Below, piece after piece: positions 1 to 7,727 of a stretch of DNA of 64,000 bases. Numbering within the stretch: the stretch's first letter is position 1; the number at the start of each line of letters is the position of its first letter. The position numbers and the translations under genes were made by a program. The DNA comes from M50B91 sp964526665. GTDB taxonomy: Bacteria > Patescibacteriota > Gracilibacteria > UBA4473. The stretch spans positions 1 through 64,000 of the forward strand of contig CAZGJL010000004.1 of assembly GCA_964526665.1 (NCBI GenBank), in the 5' to 3' direction. The notes under the pieces were generated by a model that saw only the letters and a program-made list of their open reading frames with translations, ran no database searches and was not told the DNA's origin.

Positions 1-436
1 TTCCTACAGGAACTTTGTTTGCCGAATAAAGTAAAATATCCGCTGCCATAAGCATTGGATAGGTGAATAATCCGGCATTTGCCTCTAATCCTTTGGCTTT
101 TTTGTCTTTAAAAGAATGTGCTCTCTCGAGAAGTCCCATTGGACAAATACAATTCAAATACCATGCTAATTCCGTATGAGCAGTTATATCTGACTGACGA
201 TAAAAAAGTGATTTATCTGGATTGAGACCAAGGGCTAAATAATCAAGAAGAATGTTTTTTTGATTTTCCCGAAACGTTTCGGGGTCTCTCACAGAGGTAA
301 ATGCGTGTAAATCTGCTATAAAAAAGAACATTTCATTCTCTCCTTTTTGTGCCTCAATCATAGGACGGATTGCTCCGAAATAGTTTCCCCAGTGCAATTC
401 TCCACTTGGCTGAATACCGGTCAAAACTCGTGTCAT
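1..436 (-). CDS. trpS: Tryptophan--tRNA ligase, 5' part of gene (runs off left edge)
   Basis: Charges tRNA-Trp with tryptophan in the cytoplasm. Only the first 145 residues are inside the window; the rest lies left of base 1. The protein begins MTRVLTGIQPSGELHWGNYF, where HWGN (residues 15-18) is the class I HIGH signature; it continues with FFFIADLHAFTS and SDITAHTELAWYL, segments typical of bacterial TrpS. The ATG at 436 overlaps the TGA of the upstream small membrane-protein gene by four bases (ATGA), so the two are probably translated together from one message. No frameshift is visible in the part present. The family call is secure; completeness cannot be judged. Confidence 0.95.
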   Translation of the reverse strand, partial: MTRVLTGIQPSGELHWGNYFGAIRPMIEAQKGENEMFFFIADLHAFTSVRDPETFRENQKNILLDYLALGLNPDKSLFYRQSDITAHTELAWYLNCICPMGLLERAHSFKDKKAKGLEANAGLFTYPMLMAADILLYSANKVPVG

Positions 437-723
437 TCTTCAATAATTTCAAAGTCAATACCTTCTGTCACGAAGTCTAATTCTGGCATTTCTTCCATCA
501 TTTCCAGATTCATTTCAAGTACCGCAATTTTACCAAATTCCGTACTATCAAACGCCTTCACTCCGAGAGAAATAAGGAGAAATACAATTGCTGCAACGAG
601 GGCACTGACAAGTGCTGCTCCCCATACCCAAAAGAAAAATTTAACCAGGAGAAAAATAACTCTTCCAATCCAGTTCCAAATAGCAGAAATTCCTGCACCA
701 ATAGCTGAAAATATTTTCTTCAT
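433..723 (-). CDS. Small membrane protein of unknown function (96 aa)
   Basis: I do not recognise this protein. A hydrophobic N-terminal half (about residues 3-55, rich in I, W, F, L, V) can form two closely spaced transmembrane helices, one containing LLVKFFFWVWGAALVSALVA; the remaining 40 residues are acidic and end in EGIDFEIIEE. It lies directly upstream of trpS with an ATGA overlap. A -10-like TACACT sits seven bases before the ATG (731-736), and the upstream gene ends in a strong terminator, so this gene probably starts its own transcription unit with a leaderless message. The reading frame on the opposite strand here is considered a shadow. Confidence 0.7.
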   Translation of the reverse strand: MKKIFSAIGAGISAIWNWIGRVIFLLVKFFFWVWGAALVSALVAAIVFLLISLGVKAFDSTEFGKIAVLEMNLEMMEEMPELDFVTEGIDFEIIEE

Positions 724-730
724 TATGCAA

Positions 731-736
731 AGTGTA
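731..736 (-). promoter_or_regulatory. -10 box of a likely leaderless promoter
   Basis: Minus strand reads TACACT, then seven bases, then the ATG at 723. With normal -10 to start spacing, transcription would begin at or next to the start codon. No convincing -35 is visible. Confidence 0.5.
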
Positions 737-750
737 CCCTGACTTGAAGT

Positions 751-777
751 AAAAAAAAAGCAGACTTTCGTCTGCCT
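751..777 (-). terminator. Rho-independent terminator after the LOG-family gene
   Basis: On the minus strand a perfect six-pair stem GCAGAC/GTCTGC with a GAAA tetraloop (760-775) is followed by a run of nine T (751-759). It ends the transcript of the LOG-family gene. Confidence 0.85.
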
Positions 778-805
778 TCACTTTTAATTCGAAACCTTAG
801 CAAAA

Positions 806-1453
806 TTACACAGTATATTTCTTAGAATCAAGGTTGTGTCCTTCTCCATGCTCTTTAAACTGAGTATGGAATTCTTCAATCAATTCTATTGCTTCCTCGT
901 TATTCTGTACACAATAAACATAATCCATGTCTTCTGGACTGATAAATCCGTCCTCGAGAAGATTGTCACGGACCCAGTCACGAATCTTGTGCCAAGCATC
1001 ACTGTGAAGAATAATTGGGATCCGATCAACCTTTCCCACTTGTACCAGCTGCCATGAGTAAAACAACTCAAGTGCTGTTCCTATTCCTCCAGGCATTACT
1101 ACAACAATATTCGAAAGCTGCATGAATGTTTCTAGTCGCTCAGCAAATCGTTGAAAATGCTCTTTAATGTCTAAATGTTTATTTCCAGCATTTTCATGCT
1201 CAAGTTCAATAGTAAGTCCAATTGATTTGAATTCAGGGTCAGATCCCATTTTGTGACCATAATTAGCTGCTTCCATAAGTCCGGGGCCTCCTCCTGTCAC
1301 AACATCCATATCGTGTTTCCCAATCGCTTGGGCTAATTCAAATGTATTTTTATAAATCTCATCTTCTGGCTTGATACGAGCCGAACCAAAAATCGCGACA
1401 CGAAAGTGCTCTGGATCAAGTTTTGTATTGATTGGGAAATCTGCTGCGCTCAT
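806..1453 (-). CDS. LOG-family (TIGR00730-type) nucleotide phosphoribohydrolase
   Basis: A 215-residue Rossmann-like protein of the LOG / 'lysine decarboxylase-like' family, whose characterised members release a base from nucleoside 5'-monophosphates such as cytokinin nucleotides. The two family signatures are present: GGGPGLMEAANYG (about residues 54-66) and PGGIGTALELFYSW (about 121-134). Length is normal for the larger bacterial branch. Near the N-terminus RVAIFGSARIKPEDEIY is the first beta strand and nucleotide-binding loop. It is a single-gene unit with its own terminator. The true substrate in this organism is unknown; many LOG paralogues are only annotated from fold. Confidence 0.85.
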   Translation of the reverse strand: MSAADFPINTKLDPEHFRVAIFGSARIKPEDEIYKNTFELAQAIGKHDMDVVTGGGPGLMEAANYGHKMGSDPEFKSIGLTIELEHENAGNKHLDIKEHFQRFAERLETFMQLSNIVVVMPGGIGTALELFYSWQLVQVGKVDRIPIILHSDAWHKIRDWVRDNLLEDGFISPEDMDYVYCVQNNEEAIELIEEFHTQFKEHGEGHNLDSKKYTV

Positions 1454-1504
1454 ATTTATGTATATATTTATAAAAATAAGAAGAGCAATTATATCACAAT
1501 CAAA

Positions 1505-1828
1505 CTATTTTTTCAAGCCCCATCGCCACTTTAGTCCACCTTTCGTGTAATTATGGATTATTTTCATGTACATAAGCAAAAACACCAAAACTTCTATTGC
1601 AAAAGAAATCTCTTTTTTATTCTTTGCATTCGCTTCATCAAAAATTCCGTTATACCACGCCAATCCAAAAATAAATGCCCCAAATAACAAGCTCACTCCC
1701 CATCCTTCCCAAGTAACAGGAATCACGCCCAAGCCGTAAGGTTTTGGCTTAAACCAATATTTCTTCTCTTTCTGAGGCAGGAGCCCTATATTTCTTTGAT
1801 TTAATCGTTCTTGTTCCTCGAGATTCAT
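1505..1828 (-). CDS. Small membrane protein of unknown function (107 aa)
   Basis: Unrecognised. Residues around 38-60 (GWGVSLLFGAFIFGLAWYNG) and 75-92 (ISFAIEVLVFLLMYMKII) form two predicted transmembrane helices; the C-terminus is basic and aromatic (KGGLKWRWGLKK), consistent with a cytoplasmic or membrane-surface tail. The ATG at 1828 overlaps the TGA of glyS by four bases (ATGA), so it is the downstream partner in a glyS transcript. The link to glycyl-tRNA synthetase is positional only; nothing in the sequence suggests a role in aminoacylation. Confidence 0.7.
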   Translation of the reverse strand: MNLEEQERLNQRNIGLLPQKEKKYWFKPKPYGLGVIPVTWEGWGVSLLFGAFIFGLAWYNGIFDEANAKNKKEISFAIEVLVFLLMYMKIIHNYTKGGLKWRWGLKK

Positions 1829-3198
1829 TCGAAATATCGTTCATTCAAAATATTCACTAACTCTTTCATGTTTACACGCTCTTGTTTCATACTATCTCGA
1901 TCTCTAATAGTCACTGTGTCGTCTTCTAATGTATCGTAATCAACCGTAACACAAACAGGAGTACCAATCTCATCATGACGACGATATCGCTTCCCAATGG
2001 CTCCTCCGTCATCATATTGAACAGCACCAAAGATCTGAAGTTTTTTCAAAATCTCATGTGCCTTTTCCGGCATCCCGTCTTTTTTCATGAGAGGAAACAC
2101 CGCAACTTTTACTGGAGCAATGATTGGTTTCATTTTCAAAACTACTCGCTCAGAACCATCTTCTAATTTTTCTTCTGTATACGCTGCACAAATAGCCGCT
2201 AAAACTGATCGATCTACTCCAAACGTTGGTTCTAATACATGAGGAATAAATGGCTCCCCTCCTTCATCACGCCATCGTAATTTTTGGCCACTAAATTTCT
2301 CATGTTGAGAAAGATCAAAATCTGTTCGATATGCCAAACCGTACAACTCTTTTTTTCCAAACGGGAAATCAAACTCAATATCCACTGTTCTTTTAGAGTA
2401 ATGAGATAGTTTCTCTTCTGCGTGCTCGTATTCATGACAGTTTTCTACTGGCAAACCAATGTCCGTGCACCATTGTTTCATCTCGTCAAACCATTTCTCA
2501 AACAGTTCTTTCCAGTCTTTTTCATGGATAAAGTATTCAATCTCCATCTGCTCAAACTCAATTACACGGAAAATGAAATTTCCTGGAGTAATCTCGTTTC
2601 GAAAAGCTTTTCCAATCTGACCAATTCCAAAGGGAAGTTTTACTCGGGTGGAATCAATAACGTTTTTGTATTCGAGAAAAATCGCCTGAGCTGTTTCTGG
2701 TCGAAGATATGCCAAAGAATCCTCTCCTGTTTTTGCCATTTCTGTACTAAACATAAGATTAAACTTTCTCACCTCTGTGAAATCTTTGATTCCACACTTA
2801 GGACATTTGATATCGTTTTCTGCAATTAGTTTTGATACATCCTTATCCTCTAGTCCTTCACAATCTATATGTAATGCTTCCTCTACGAGATGATCTGCTC
2901 GCAAACGAGCACGACAACTTTTGCAGTCAATTAACTGATCGTTAAACCCTGCCACATGTCCACTTGCTTCCCATGTTTTGGGATGAAGCAAAATAGGACC
3001 ATCGATCCCTACCATGTCCTCTCGGTTGCGTACAAAACGCTGCCACCAGATGTCTTTTATGTTTTTCTTAATCTCTGAGCCGAGGGGCCCATATGTATAT
3101 GAATTTGCGAATCCACCATAAATTTCTGAACTCGGGAAAATAATTCCACGACGCTTACAAAGCGACACTATTTTTTCCATTAATTTTTGATCTGCCAT
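1825..3198 (-). CDS. glyS: Glycine--tRNA ligase, homodimeric class II type
   Basis: Charges tRNA-Gly. At 457 residues it is the alpha2 (archaeal/eukaryotic-like) GlyRS, not the alpha2beta2 enzyme of many bacteria. Visible features: N-terminal KRRGIIFPSSEIYGGFANSY, a CxxC...CxxC zinc-ribbon-like insertion (CKSCRAR, about residue 93, and CPKCGIKDF, about residue 135), class II motif 2 region RPETAQAIFLEYKNV, motif 3 region PHVLEPTFGVDRSVLA, and a C-terminal anticodon-binding domain starting near IIAPVKVAVFPL. The small membrane-protein gene follows with an ATGA overlap. No truncation seen. Confidence 0.95.
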   Translation of the reverse strand: MADQKLMEKIVSLCKRRGIIFPSSEIYGGFANSYTYGPLGSEIKKNIKDIWWQRFVRNREDMVGIDGPILLHPKTWEASGHVAGFNDQLIDCKSCRARLRADHLVEEALHIDCEGLEDKDVSKLIAENDIKCPKCGIKDFTEVRKFNLMFSTEMAKTGEDSLAYLRPETAQAIFLEYKNVIDSTRVKLPFGIGQIGKAFRNEITPGNFIFRVIEFEQMEIEYFIHEKDWKELFEKWFDEMKQWCTDIGLPVENCHEYEHAEEKLSHYSKRTVDIEFDFPFGKKELYGLAYRTDFDLSQHEKFSGQKLRWRDEGGEPFIPHVLEPTFGVDRSVLAAICAAYTEEKLEDGSERVVLKMKPIIAPVKVAVFPLMKKDGMPEKAHEILKKLQIFGAVQYDDGGAIGKRYRRHDEIGTPVCVTVDYDTLEDDTVTIRDRDSMKQERVNMKELVNILNERYFE

Positions 3199-3272
3199 TT
3201 TTGTATATAAGGAACAAGACGAGTTTACTCAAATTTTCACGAAAAACCAGTTGAAAATATTGTAAATCTCTG

Positions 3273-3278
3273 GTATAA
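3273..3278 (+). promoter_or_regulatory. -10 box TATAAT upstream of the 188-aa gene
   Basis: A consensus TATAAT lies 29 bases before the ATG at 3308, in the divergent gap with glyS. It implies a short leader of about 20 bases. Confidence 0.55.
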
Positions 3279-3307
3279 TCTCCTGAAACGTCAAAATAAA
3301 TATACAC

Positions 3308-3874
3308 ATGAATAACACGGATCTCGCAGACATTGTAAAAAAACTAAGCGACTCAATCGCCACAGGAAAATCATCTTTTGATGCTGCTGAAAAATGGCTT
3401 AGCGTTTTGGCTGAGTATCATGGTGTAGAAATTGATCCATTGAAATCTCGTATGCAAAACATGGAACTTAGTGCTGATGATATGGGCGAAGAACAAATAT
3501 TAGAAGGACTTTTTGACGGAAAAGATATGATCACAACAGATAATCAAACTTATCCTGTCCCAGCAAATTATGCATCTAAATCAAAACTTGTAGAGGGCGA
3601 CAAATTAAAACTTACAATAAAACCAAGTGGTGCTTTTGTTTATAAACAGATCGAACTTATTCCTCGAAAATTATCAACAGGAAAACTCATCCTTGATGGA
3701 ACACAGTATAAAGTTTTGGGAGATATTAGAAGCTACAATGTTCTATACGCATCTGTTACATTCTTCCGTGCAAGTGTAGGAGACACGGTAACCGTAACAA
3801 TCCCTGAAGACGGAATTGCTACATGGGGAGCGATAGAGAATGTTATGCCAGAGAAAGTCGAAGTCGCAGCTTAA
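3308..3874 (+). CDS. Conserved CPR-type hypothetical protein (188 aa)
   Basis: Function unknown. Two parts are visible: an N-terminal helical region of about 60 residues (MNNTDLADIVKKLSDSI...), then a beta-rich domain from about residue 75 (YPVPANYASKSKLVEGDKLK ... FVYKQIELIPRK ... YNVLYASVTFF ... VGDTVTVTIPEDG ... WGAIENVMP). I recall proteins with the VPANYASKSKLVEGD...YKQI...ASVTYF...W.AVENV pattern recurring in Patescibacteria genomes as uncharacterised genes; that is memory, not a search. It has a -10 TATAAT at 3273-3278 and ends at an AT-rich hairpin terminator. It is a single-gene unit, divergent from glyS. Confidence 0.8.
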   Translation: MNNTDLADIVKKLSDSIATGKSSFDAAEKWLSVLAEYHGVEIDPLKSRMQNMELSADDMGEEQILEGLFDGKDMITTDNQTYPVPANYASKSKLVEGDKLKLTIKPSGAFVYKQIELIPRKLSTGKLILDGTQYKVLGDIRSYNVLYASVTFFRASVGDTVTVTIPEDGIATWGAIENVMPEKVEVAA

Positions 3875-3878
3875 AACA

Positions 3879-3929
3879 AACTTCAATCTTTAGCCTTCAA
3901 TCTTCAAAATTAAAATTTGAAGATTTTTT
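3879..3929 (+). terminator. AT-rich hairpin terminator overlapping a heptad-family repeat
   Basis: Stem AATCTTCAAA (3899-3908) pairs with TTTGAAGATT (3916-3925), followed by a T run to 3929. The stretch before it (CTTCAATC, CTTCAATCTTC) belongs to the same GNAGNTT-type repeat family found near 36.9, 52.3, 55.1, 55.6, 62.2 and 62.9 kb. Confidence 0.6.
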
Positions 3930-3944
3930 ATTTCCCTTATTTTT

Positions 3945-3980
3945 CCCCCTCTTAATGTAAGAGGGGGCTAGGGGGCGTTA
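3945..3980. repeat. Solo copy of the GC-rich hairpin repeat that flanks the DUF559 gene
   Basis: A ten-pair palindrome CCCCCTCTTA (3945-3954) / TAAGAGGGGG (3958-3967) is followed by CTA and GGGGGCGTTA (3971-3980). The same two blocks in the same order occur, in opposite orientations, at both ends of the DUF559 gene at 60.6-61.1 kb. Confidence 0.75.
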
Positions 3981-3985
3981 TATAT

Positions 3986-4182
3986 TGATATTTCCTGCAT
4001 AACAAAAAATACCCTCTCGGATATCTTTTCCTCTTTATGATGGCGAGAATGACGGGATTTGGCTTCGCCGGACGCTTCGCGTACGAACCCACCGGGTTCT
4101 CGTCCCTCCTCTGATATTTCTTAAATAATAAAAAACACCCATTTCTGGATGTTCTATTTCTTTAGTGGCGAGAATGACGGGA
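3986..4182 (-). repeat. Tandem duplication of the tRNA-Asp 3' end plus its downstream hairpin
   Basis: Bases 4112-4182 (tRNA 3' end and terminator) are repeated, with divergence, at 3986-4057: both copies begin TGATATTTC and end GGCGAGAATGACGGGA, and both hold a hairpin followed by T on the minus strand. Between them (4058-4111) are three back-to-back perfect mini-hairpins with three-base loops: GGC/GCC, ACGC/GCGT style and GAACCC/GGGTTC. This fills most of the 510-base gap between 3874 and 4384. Confidence 0.7.
4121..4163 (-). terminator. Terminator of tRNA-Asp
   Basis: On the minus strand ACATCC/GGGTGT closes a six-base loop and is followed by a run of T. A second similar hairpin (ATATCC/GGGTAT plus T run) lies in the duplicated copy near 4002-4025. 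Confidence 0.6.
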
Positions 4183-4242
4183 CTCGAACCCGCGACCTCC
4201 GCCGTGACAGGGCGGCGCTCTAACCAGCTGAGCTACACTCTC
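4166..4242 (-). tRNA. tRNA-Asp (anticodon GUC)
   Basis: Cloverleaf of 77 bases with encoded CCA. Acceptor GAGAGTG pairs with CATTCTC (one G-U), discriminator G; anticodon loop CTGTCAC gives GUC; T-arm has GGGTTCGAGTCCC. A promoter (TTGACC, 16-base spacer, TACAAT) lies upstream and a hairpin terminator downstream. Confidence 0.95.
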
Positions 4243-4281
4243 GTACCAAATAAAGAACTTTGCTATACCAACAGCAGGCGA

Positions 4282-4309
4282 ATTGTATGAGAAAATTTAA
4301 TGTGGTCAA
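4282..4309 (-). promoter_or_regulatory. Promoter of tRNA-Asp
   Basis: Minus strand: -35 TTGACC (4304-4309), 16-base spacer, -10 TACAAT (4282-4287), about 40 bases before the mature tRNA 5' end. Confidence 0.65.
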
Positions 4310-4325
4310 CTTTTTTCTAGAAAAA

Positions 4326-4365
4326 AAGAAATCCTGCATAATTGTTTAAAACAATTATGCAGGAT
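4326..4365 (-). terminator. Strong terminator after the 161-aa gene
   Basis: A nearly perfect palindrome of 35 bases (4331-4365, arms begin ATCCTGCATAATTG) is followed on the minus strand by a T-rich tract at 4318-4330. Confidence 0.8.
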
Positions 4366-4383
4366 CATCACCATGATTCACGA

Positions 4384-4869
4384 TTAGCGATTTCTCTTTG
4401 CATACTCTTTATTTACATATTCTTTGATTTCTAAAAAGTAATCATCAATATCGTCACTCTGTCCATTCTTTGCAATGGAATCATTTATTCTTTGATTCGT
4501 ATAAGCCGGCAAAGCCTTACACAATGAGGCAAAGTATGCATTCATCTCTTCTGCAGTGGCTCCAATATATTTTTCTGGAGTGAGAGATAAAAATGCTTTT
4601 TTGTCCGCTTCTGAAATTTTTGATGCACTTGAAATCTGAATGTTAGCAGCTTGCTGACGACATTCTTCTATCAACGTATCTGGAATAAAAGATAAGACTG
4701 GACCATGTGTCTTGCCTTTCGTCATTCCCAAAAACAAAGATTGCGCTGCCTTGTTAAGAATTGCTGTCTTTTCTGTTTTCGTGACAATAACTTCGTCTCC
4801 GATACTGATAATGGCAATAAATAATATTACTGCTGCTGCTGTAATAAAAATCCATTTTAGTTTTTTCAT
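4384..4869 (-). CDS. Secreted or membrane-anchored protein of unknown function (161 aa)
   Basis: Unrecognised. Residues 6-24 (WIFITAAAVILFIAIISIG) form a signal anchor after a basic start (MKKLK). The rest is soluble and helical, rich in Ala, Lys, Glu, with one Cys pair (C71 and C113 region) that could be oxidised outside the cell. No lipobox. It has its own strong terminator and an upstream module (4893-4946) that is also found upstream of the lipoprotein gene at 38205-38756: the same TTATAAATA, 17 bases, CTCTC, 30 bases, AGAG layout. The two genes are therefore likely controlled in the same way. Confidence 0.7.
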   Translation of the reverse strand: MKKLKWIFITAAAVILFIAIISIGDEVIVTKTEKTAILNKAAQSLFLGMTKGKTHGPVLSFIPDTLIEECRQQAANIQISSASKISEADKKAFLSLTPEKYIGATAEEMNAYFASLCKALPAYTNQRINDSIAKNGQSDDIDDYFLEIKEYVNKEYAKRNR

Positions 4870-4892
4870 AATTCTTAGATTTTGTGTGTTAA

Positions 4893-4946
4893 TTTATAAA
4901 TAGTTTTAAACTCTCCTCTACCTGCCATAACAAGCACAGTAGAGTC
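4893..4946 (-). promoter_or_regulatory. Upstream control module L1 (shared with 38783-38836)
   Basis: Seen on the plus strand as TTATAAATA (4894), CTCTC (4911), CC..AAC.AA core, CAG.AGAG (4938-4944). The minus-strand reading folds as CTCTAC...GTAGAG. Spacing and sequence match the module upstream of the 183-aa lipoprotein gene within one base. Confidence 0.5.
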
Positions 4947-5058
4947 TAAAACCACACGCTAAACGATAAATCAAAGATCTATGAATATTTACTTTCTAAA
5001 AAATAGAGAGGAAATATTACATGAACACATTACATAAGAATATCAATTTGTCAATGTC

Positions 5059-6030
5059 CTACTTTCGAAATAAATCCGAACTCGTCTCCCGAATTTTATG
5101 TATATCTAAGTTTTCTACTTGCGCCTTAACACCGTCTGCTAGCGAAACAGTCGGTTTGAAGCCTAATGTTTCAGAAATTCTAGAAATATCCGCGTGCTGA
5201 CCTCTTACATATGTTTCTTTTACTGGGTTTTCAATATACGTCGGTACAACATTTTTCCCCATCGCCGCATTTACCTGATCAATAATCTCATTAAATGAAC
5301 ACGTGTCCCCTGTTCCGATGTTAAATATTTCTGCTCCTAATTTTTTTTCTGTTTCCATTGCAAGAGTAATCCCCTGCACAATGTCCTTCACGTTGGTAAA
5401 ATCTCGAAATTGGTTTCCATCACCAAAAATAACTGGTGGCTTATCTCGCGCTATATCCCATACAAACTGAGAAATCATATTTGCATACTGCCCTTTTGCT
5501 TCTTCATTTGGTCCATAAACTGACATAAAGCGGAATCCGATGATGTCTAAGTCTTTGTGTGTAGACTGAAAGCAACGAGCCGTGTGCTCGTAGAGAAATT
5601 TTGTTACCGAATAATGATTAGGTGGCACTACTTCCTGCGTTTCTACCAATGGCATGGGGTTATTTCCATAAAGAGAAGATGTTGAGGCGAATAAAATTTT
5701 CTTCGCTCCACACTTCAAGGCAAACTGACACACGGTTGTGAAACTCTCGACAGAATTTCTATACGCATCAGACAATTTTTCATCCGTAAACATCGGCGCT
5801 GAACTTGTTCCTGCCAAATGAAGAATATAATCAAATCGGTCTCCGCATTTTTCTAAATCTGACATCTTACAGGCATCTCCTTCGATGAATGTCACTTCTG
5901 GATCCAGATTCTCAGGCGTTCCAAGAAACAAGTTATCGAGCGCTACTATGTCGTATTTTTCACGATTAATATTGCAGAAATTGGAGCCAATAAACCCCGC
6001 TCCTCCAGTAACCAATATTTTCTGTTTCAT
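5059..6030 (-). CDS. NAD-dependent epimerase/dehydratase (extended SDR)
   Basis: A 323-residue extended short-chain dehydrogenase related to UDP-glucose 4-epimerase and nucleotide-sugar dehydratases; it likely remodels a nucleotide sugar for surface glycans. N-terminal NAD loop TGGAGFIGSNF (residues 6-16), catalytic region STSSLYGNNP, then YSVTK giving the Tyr-x-x-x-Lys pair, and GDGNQFRDFTNVKDIVQG, the substrate-side signature. I chose ATG 6030 rather than an upstream start at 6075, because the extra 15 residues would run through the terminator at 6057-6087, and TATACT sits exactly seven bases before 6030. Exact substrate unknown. Confidence 0.85.
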   Translation of the reverse strand: MKQKILVTGGAGFIGSNFCNINREKYDIVALDNLFLGTPENLDPEVTFIEGDACKMSDLEKCGDRFDYILHLAGTSSAPMFTDEKLSDAYRNSVESFTTVCQFALKCGAKKILFASTSSLYGNNPMPLVETQEVVPPNHYSVTKFLYEHTARCFQSTHKDLDIIGFRFMSVYGPNEEAKGQYANMISQFVWDIARDKPPVIFGDGNQFRDFTNVKDIVQGITLAMETEKKLGAEIFNIGTGDTCSFNEIIDQVNAAMGKNVVPTYIENPVKETYVRGQHADISRISETLGFKPTVSLADGVKAQVENLDIHKIRETSSDLFRK

Positions 6031-6037
6031 CGCAAAA

Positions 6038-6043
6038 AGTATA
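6038..6043 (-). promoter_or_regulatory. -10 box of a likely leaderless promoter (epimerase gene)
   Basis: Minus strand TATACT, then seven bases, then ATG at 6030. This supports the downstream start. Confidence 0.55.
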
Positions 6044-6056
6044 CGGATTTTGAGAT

Positions 6057-6087
6057 AAAAAAAAAGACCCGACATTTCGGGCCTTTT
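6057..6087 (-). terminator. Terminator after the 125-aa gene
   Basis: Stem CCCGA/TCGGG (6068-6072, 6077-6081) with a four-base loop, followed by nine T on the minus strand; the plus strand also has a T tract, so it may act both ways. Confidence 0.75.
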
Positions 6088-6105
6088 TCTCTAATACTTT
6101 TCTGA

Positions 6106-6483
6106 TCAGCACAATCTCATGTAAATTCTCCTTAAAATTTCTAATTTTTTTTCATAATCTGGACTTGTGTGCCAAACAATTAAACCTTCTGAATCTTTTA
6201 AATCTTTTAAATCTTCCGTAAATGGCCACCAGAATACATTCTGATCTCTACCATAATACTTCAGAGAAAGACCCTCTTCCACTCTTTCCAGGACTACAGT
6301 TCCTTCACCTTCAACATTAAAACAACCAAGATTAGCAACTGACTTCTTTTTCCATAACGGAAATATCGCTCTTTCGAAATTAAGGATATTTGAGCGTGCT
6401 GCTTCATCTTTAATTAATTTTTCAATTTTCTCTGTATTAAATAATAAGAGAAAAGCTTCGATAATTTCTTTTTTTTCTTTCAT
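6106..6483 (-). CDS. Hypothetical cytoplasmic protein (125 aa)
   Basis: Unrecognised. No signal peptide or membrane segment. The first 60 residues are helical and charged (KEIIEAFLLLFNTEKIEKLI...); a short LKDLKD repeat occurs near residue 92, encoded by a nine-base tandem repeat. Aromatic clusters (FWWPF, IVWHTSPDYEKK) suggest a compact folded C-terminal part. It is flanked by its own terminator and a 238-base upstream gap that contains two stem-loops (around 6520-6563 and 6594-6622), the first of which precedes an AT-rich stretch in the way modules L1 and L2 do. Function not assigned. Confidence 0.6.
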   Translation of the reverse strand: MKEKKEIIEAFLLLFNTEKIEKLIKDEAARSNILNFERAIFPLWKKKSVANLGCFNVEGEGTVVLERVEEGLSLKYYGRDQNVFWWPFTEDLKDLKDSEGLIVWHTSPDYEKKLEILRRIYMRLC

Positions 6484-6721
6484 TTTCTTTTATTTTTTAT
6501 AAGTGATTATTACAATTATTAAACATCTCCTCGATCCACAATGCGAACCGTTCGAGATGCTTAATTTTTTACTGATCGAAATGTCAGAGAACATCTCATA
6601 ACATCAAAAAGCATTATGAGAATGATTGAAACATAAATGGTTTTGAAAAAAAGTCAAATTTCCGCGTTTTGCCAAACAAGAATTTCTCATTTACACTTTA
6701 GACAATTTATTATTTCTCTTC

Positions 6722-7672
6722 ATGAAAACTAAACCTCTTGGATTCTGGCGCCGATTTCTTGCTGTATTTACTCCTACATTTCTCTCAAAACTCGCACAGG
6801 ATAAATCCGCTAATAAATCATGGGGTTTTTGGTTTCTGAGTACTTTTTTCTTATTGGCCTTCCCCGTCATCATAGTCTGTGTTTTGGGAATGGTATTTCT
6901 CTCAGATTTCCCCTCAAATGCCATTAATTTGATCCCGACGACAGAGGAAACTTCATTTGAACTCCCTGACGGAAATCAATACGATCTCAAAACAATTCTT
7001 CAAAATTTCGAAATCACGATAGATGAAAATTTCGAATTACAAACAAAAAATATTCCTGACCCGCTCATTGCAGTTTTTAATGAAGAAAGTGAAGAGGTTG
7101 TCTTTGTAAATACAATAGACGAAATAGATCAAACTACTACAGATGCTGTTATCCTTATTGATACCAAAAATCGACTTGTCACCCTTGAAGACCTGGAAAA
7201 ATTCCCCAATGCTTTCTTTTTATTACACGATAAATTTATTATAAAAAGTGCTGAAGAAGCAAAAACAGAAATCATTACCTTTAAGGATATGTTTGAAGGA
7301 GAAAATGCTATAGAGTCGCCTCTTCCATTTACTCTTAATTTAAATGTTATTGCTCAACAAAAGGACCTTATCACGAAAATTTTCTTTGTAATGCTTCTCT
7401 TCTTCACTGGATTTGCATATGTTGTTTTGGCTGGATTCCGTCTTGTTTCTGCGCTATTTTGGGCTCTTGTCTTTTGGGCTATTGGAGCTATTGCACAGAT
7501 AAAGGATTGGGACTTCGAAAAAAGTTTTATGGCAATGTTGCATTTCTCTTTTGTAACAATGCTGCTCTTCCCTCTCGGTGCTATACTTGGCCTATCACTA
7601 TTTTGGAACGCCTTCATTATCCTCGCACTTCTCTTTGGAGCCAACTTTTATGAGATGAAACGCCGCACGTAG
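6722..7672 (+). CDS. Membrane protein, DUF1189-like topology
   Basis: A 316-residue protein with one transmembrane helix after a basic start (about residues 37-60, WFLSTFFLLAFPVIIVCVLG), a long extracytoplasmic beta-rich segment of about 150 residues with many Asp and Glu, then four C-terminal helices (about 215-310). This helix, large outer loop, four-helix layout resembles DUF1189 membrane proteins of Gram-positive bacteria, but I cannot confirm homology by eye. It converges with the 738-aa gene at a shared bidirectional terminator. Role unknown; possibly envelope related. Confidence 0.6.
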   Translation: MKTKPLGFWRRFLAVFTPTFLSKLAQDKSANKSWGFWFLSTFFLLAFPVIIVCVLGMVFLSDFPSNAINLIPTTEETSFELPDGNQYDLKTILQNFEITIDENFELQTKNIPDPLIAVFNEESEEVVFVNTIDEIDQTTTDAVILIDTKNRLVTLEDLEKFPNAFFLLHDKFIIKSAEEAKTEIITFKDMFEGENAIESPLPFTLNLNVIAQQKDLITKIFFVMLLFFTGFAYVVLAGFRLVSALFWALVFWAIGAIAQIKDWDFEKSFMAMLHFSFVTMLLFPLGAILGLSLFWNAFIILALLFGANFYEMKRRT

Positions 7673-7690
7673 GATTTAATTTGATATAAA

Positions 7691-7721
7691 AAAAGCCCCT
7701 CGCAATGCGTGGGGCTTTTTT
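7691..7721. terminator. Bidirectional terminator between convergent genes
   Basis: GCCCC-T-CGC / GCG-T-GGGGC stem (7695-7715) with A run on the left and T run on the right. Confidence 0.85.
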
Positions 7722-7727
7722 AATTTT

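Noticed and set aside
4058..4105. A second complete tRNA-Asp gene
   Set aside because: Only the 3' end and part of a T-arm remain; no acceptor 5' strand or anticodon arm.
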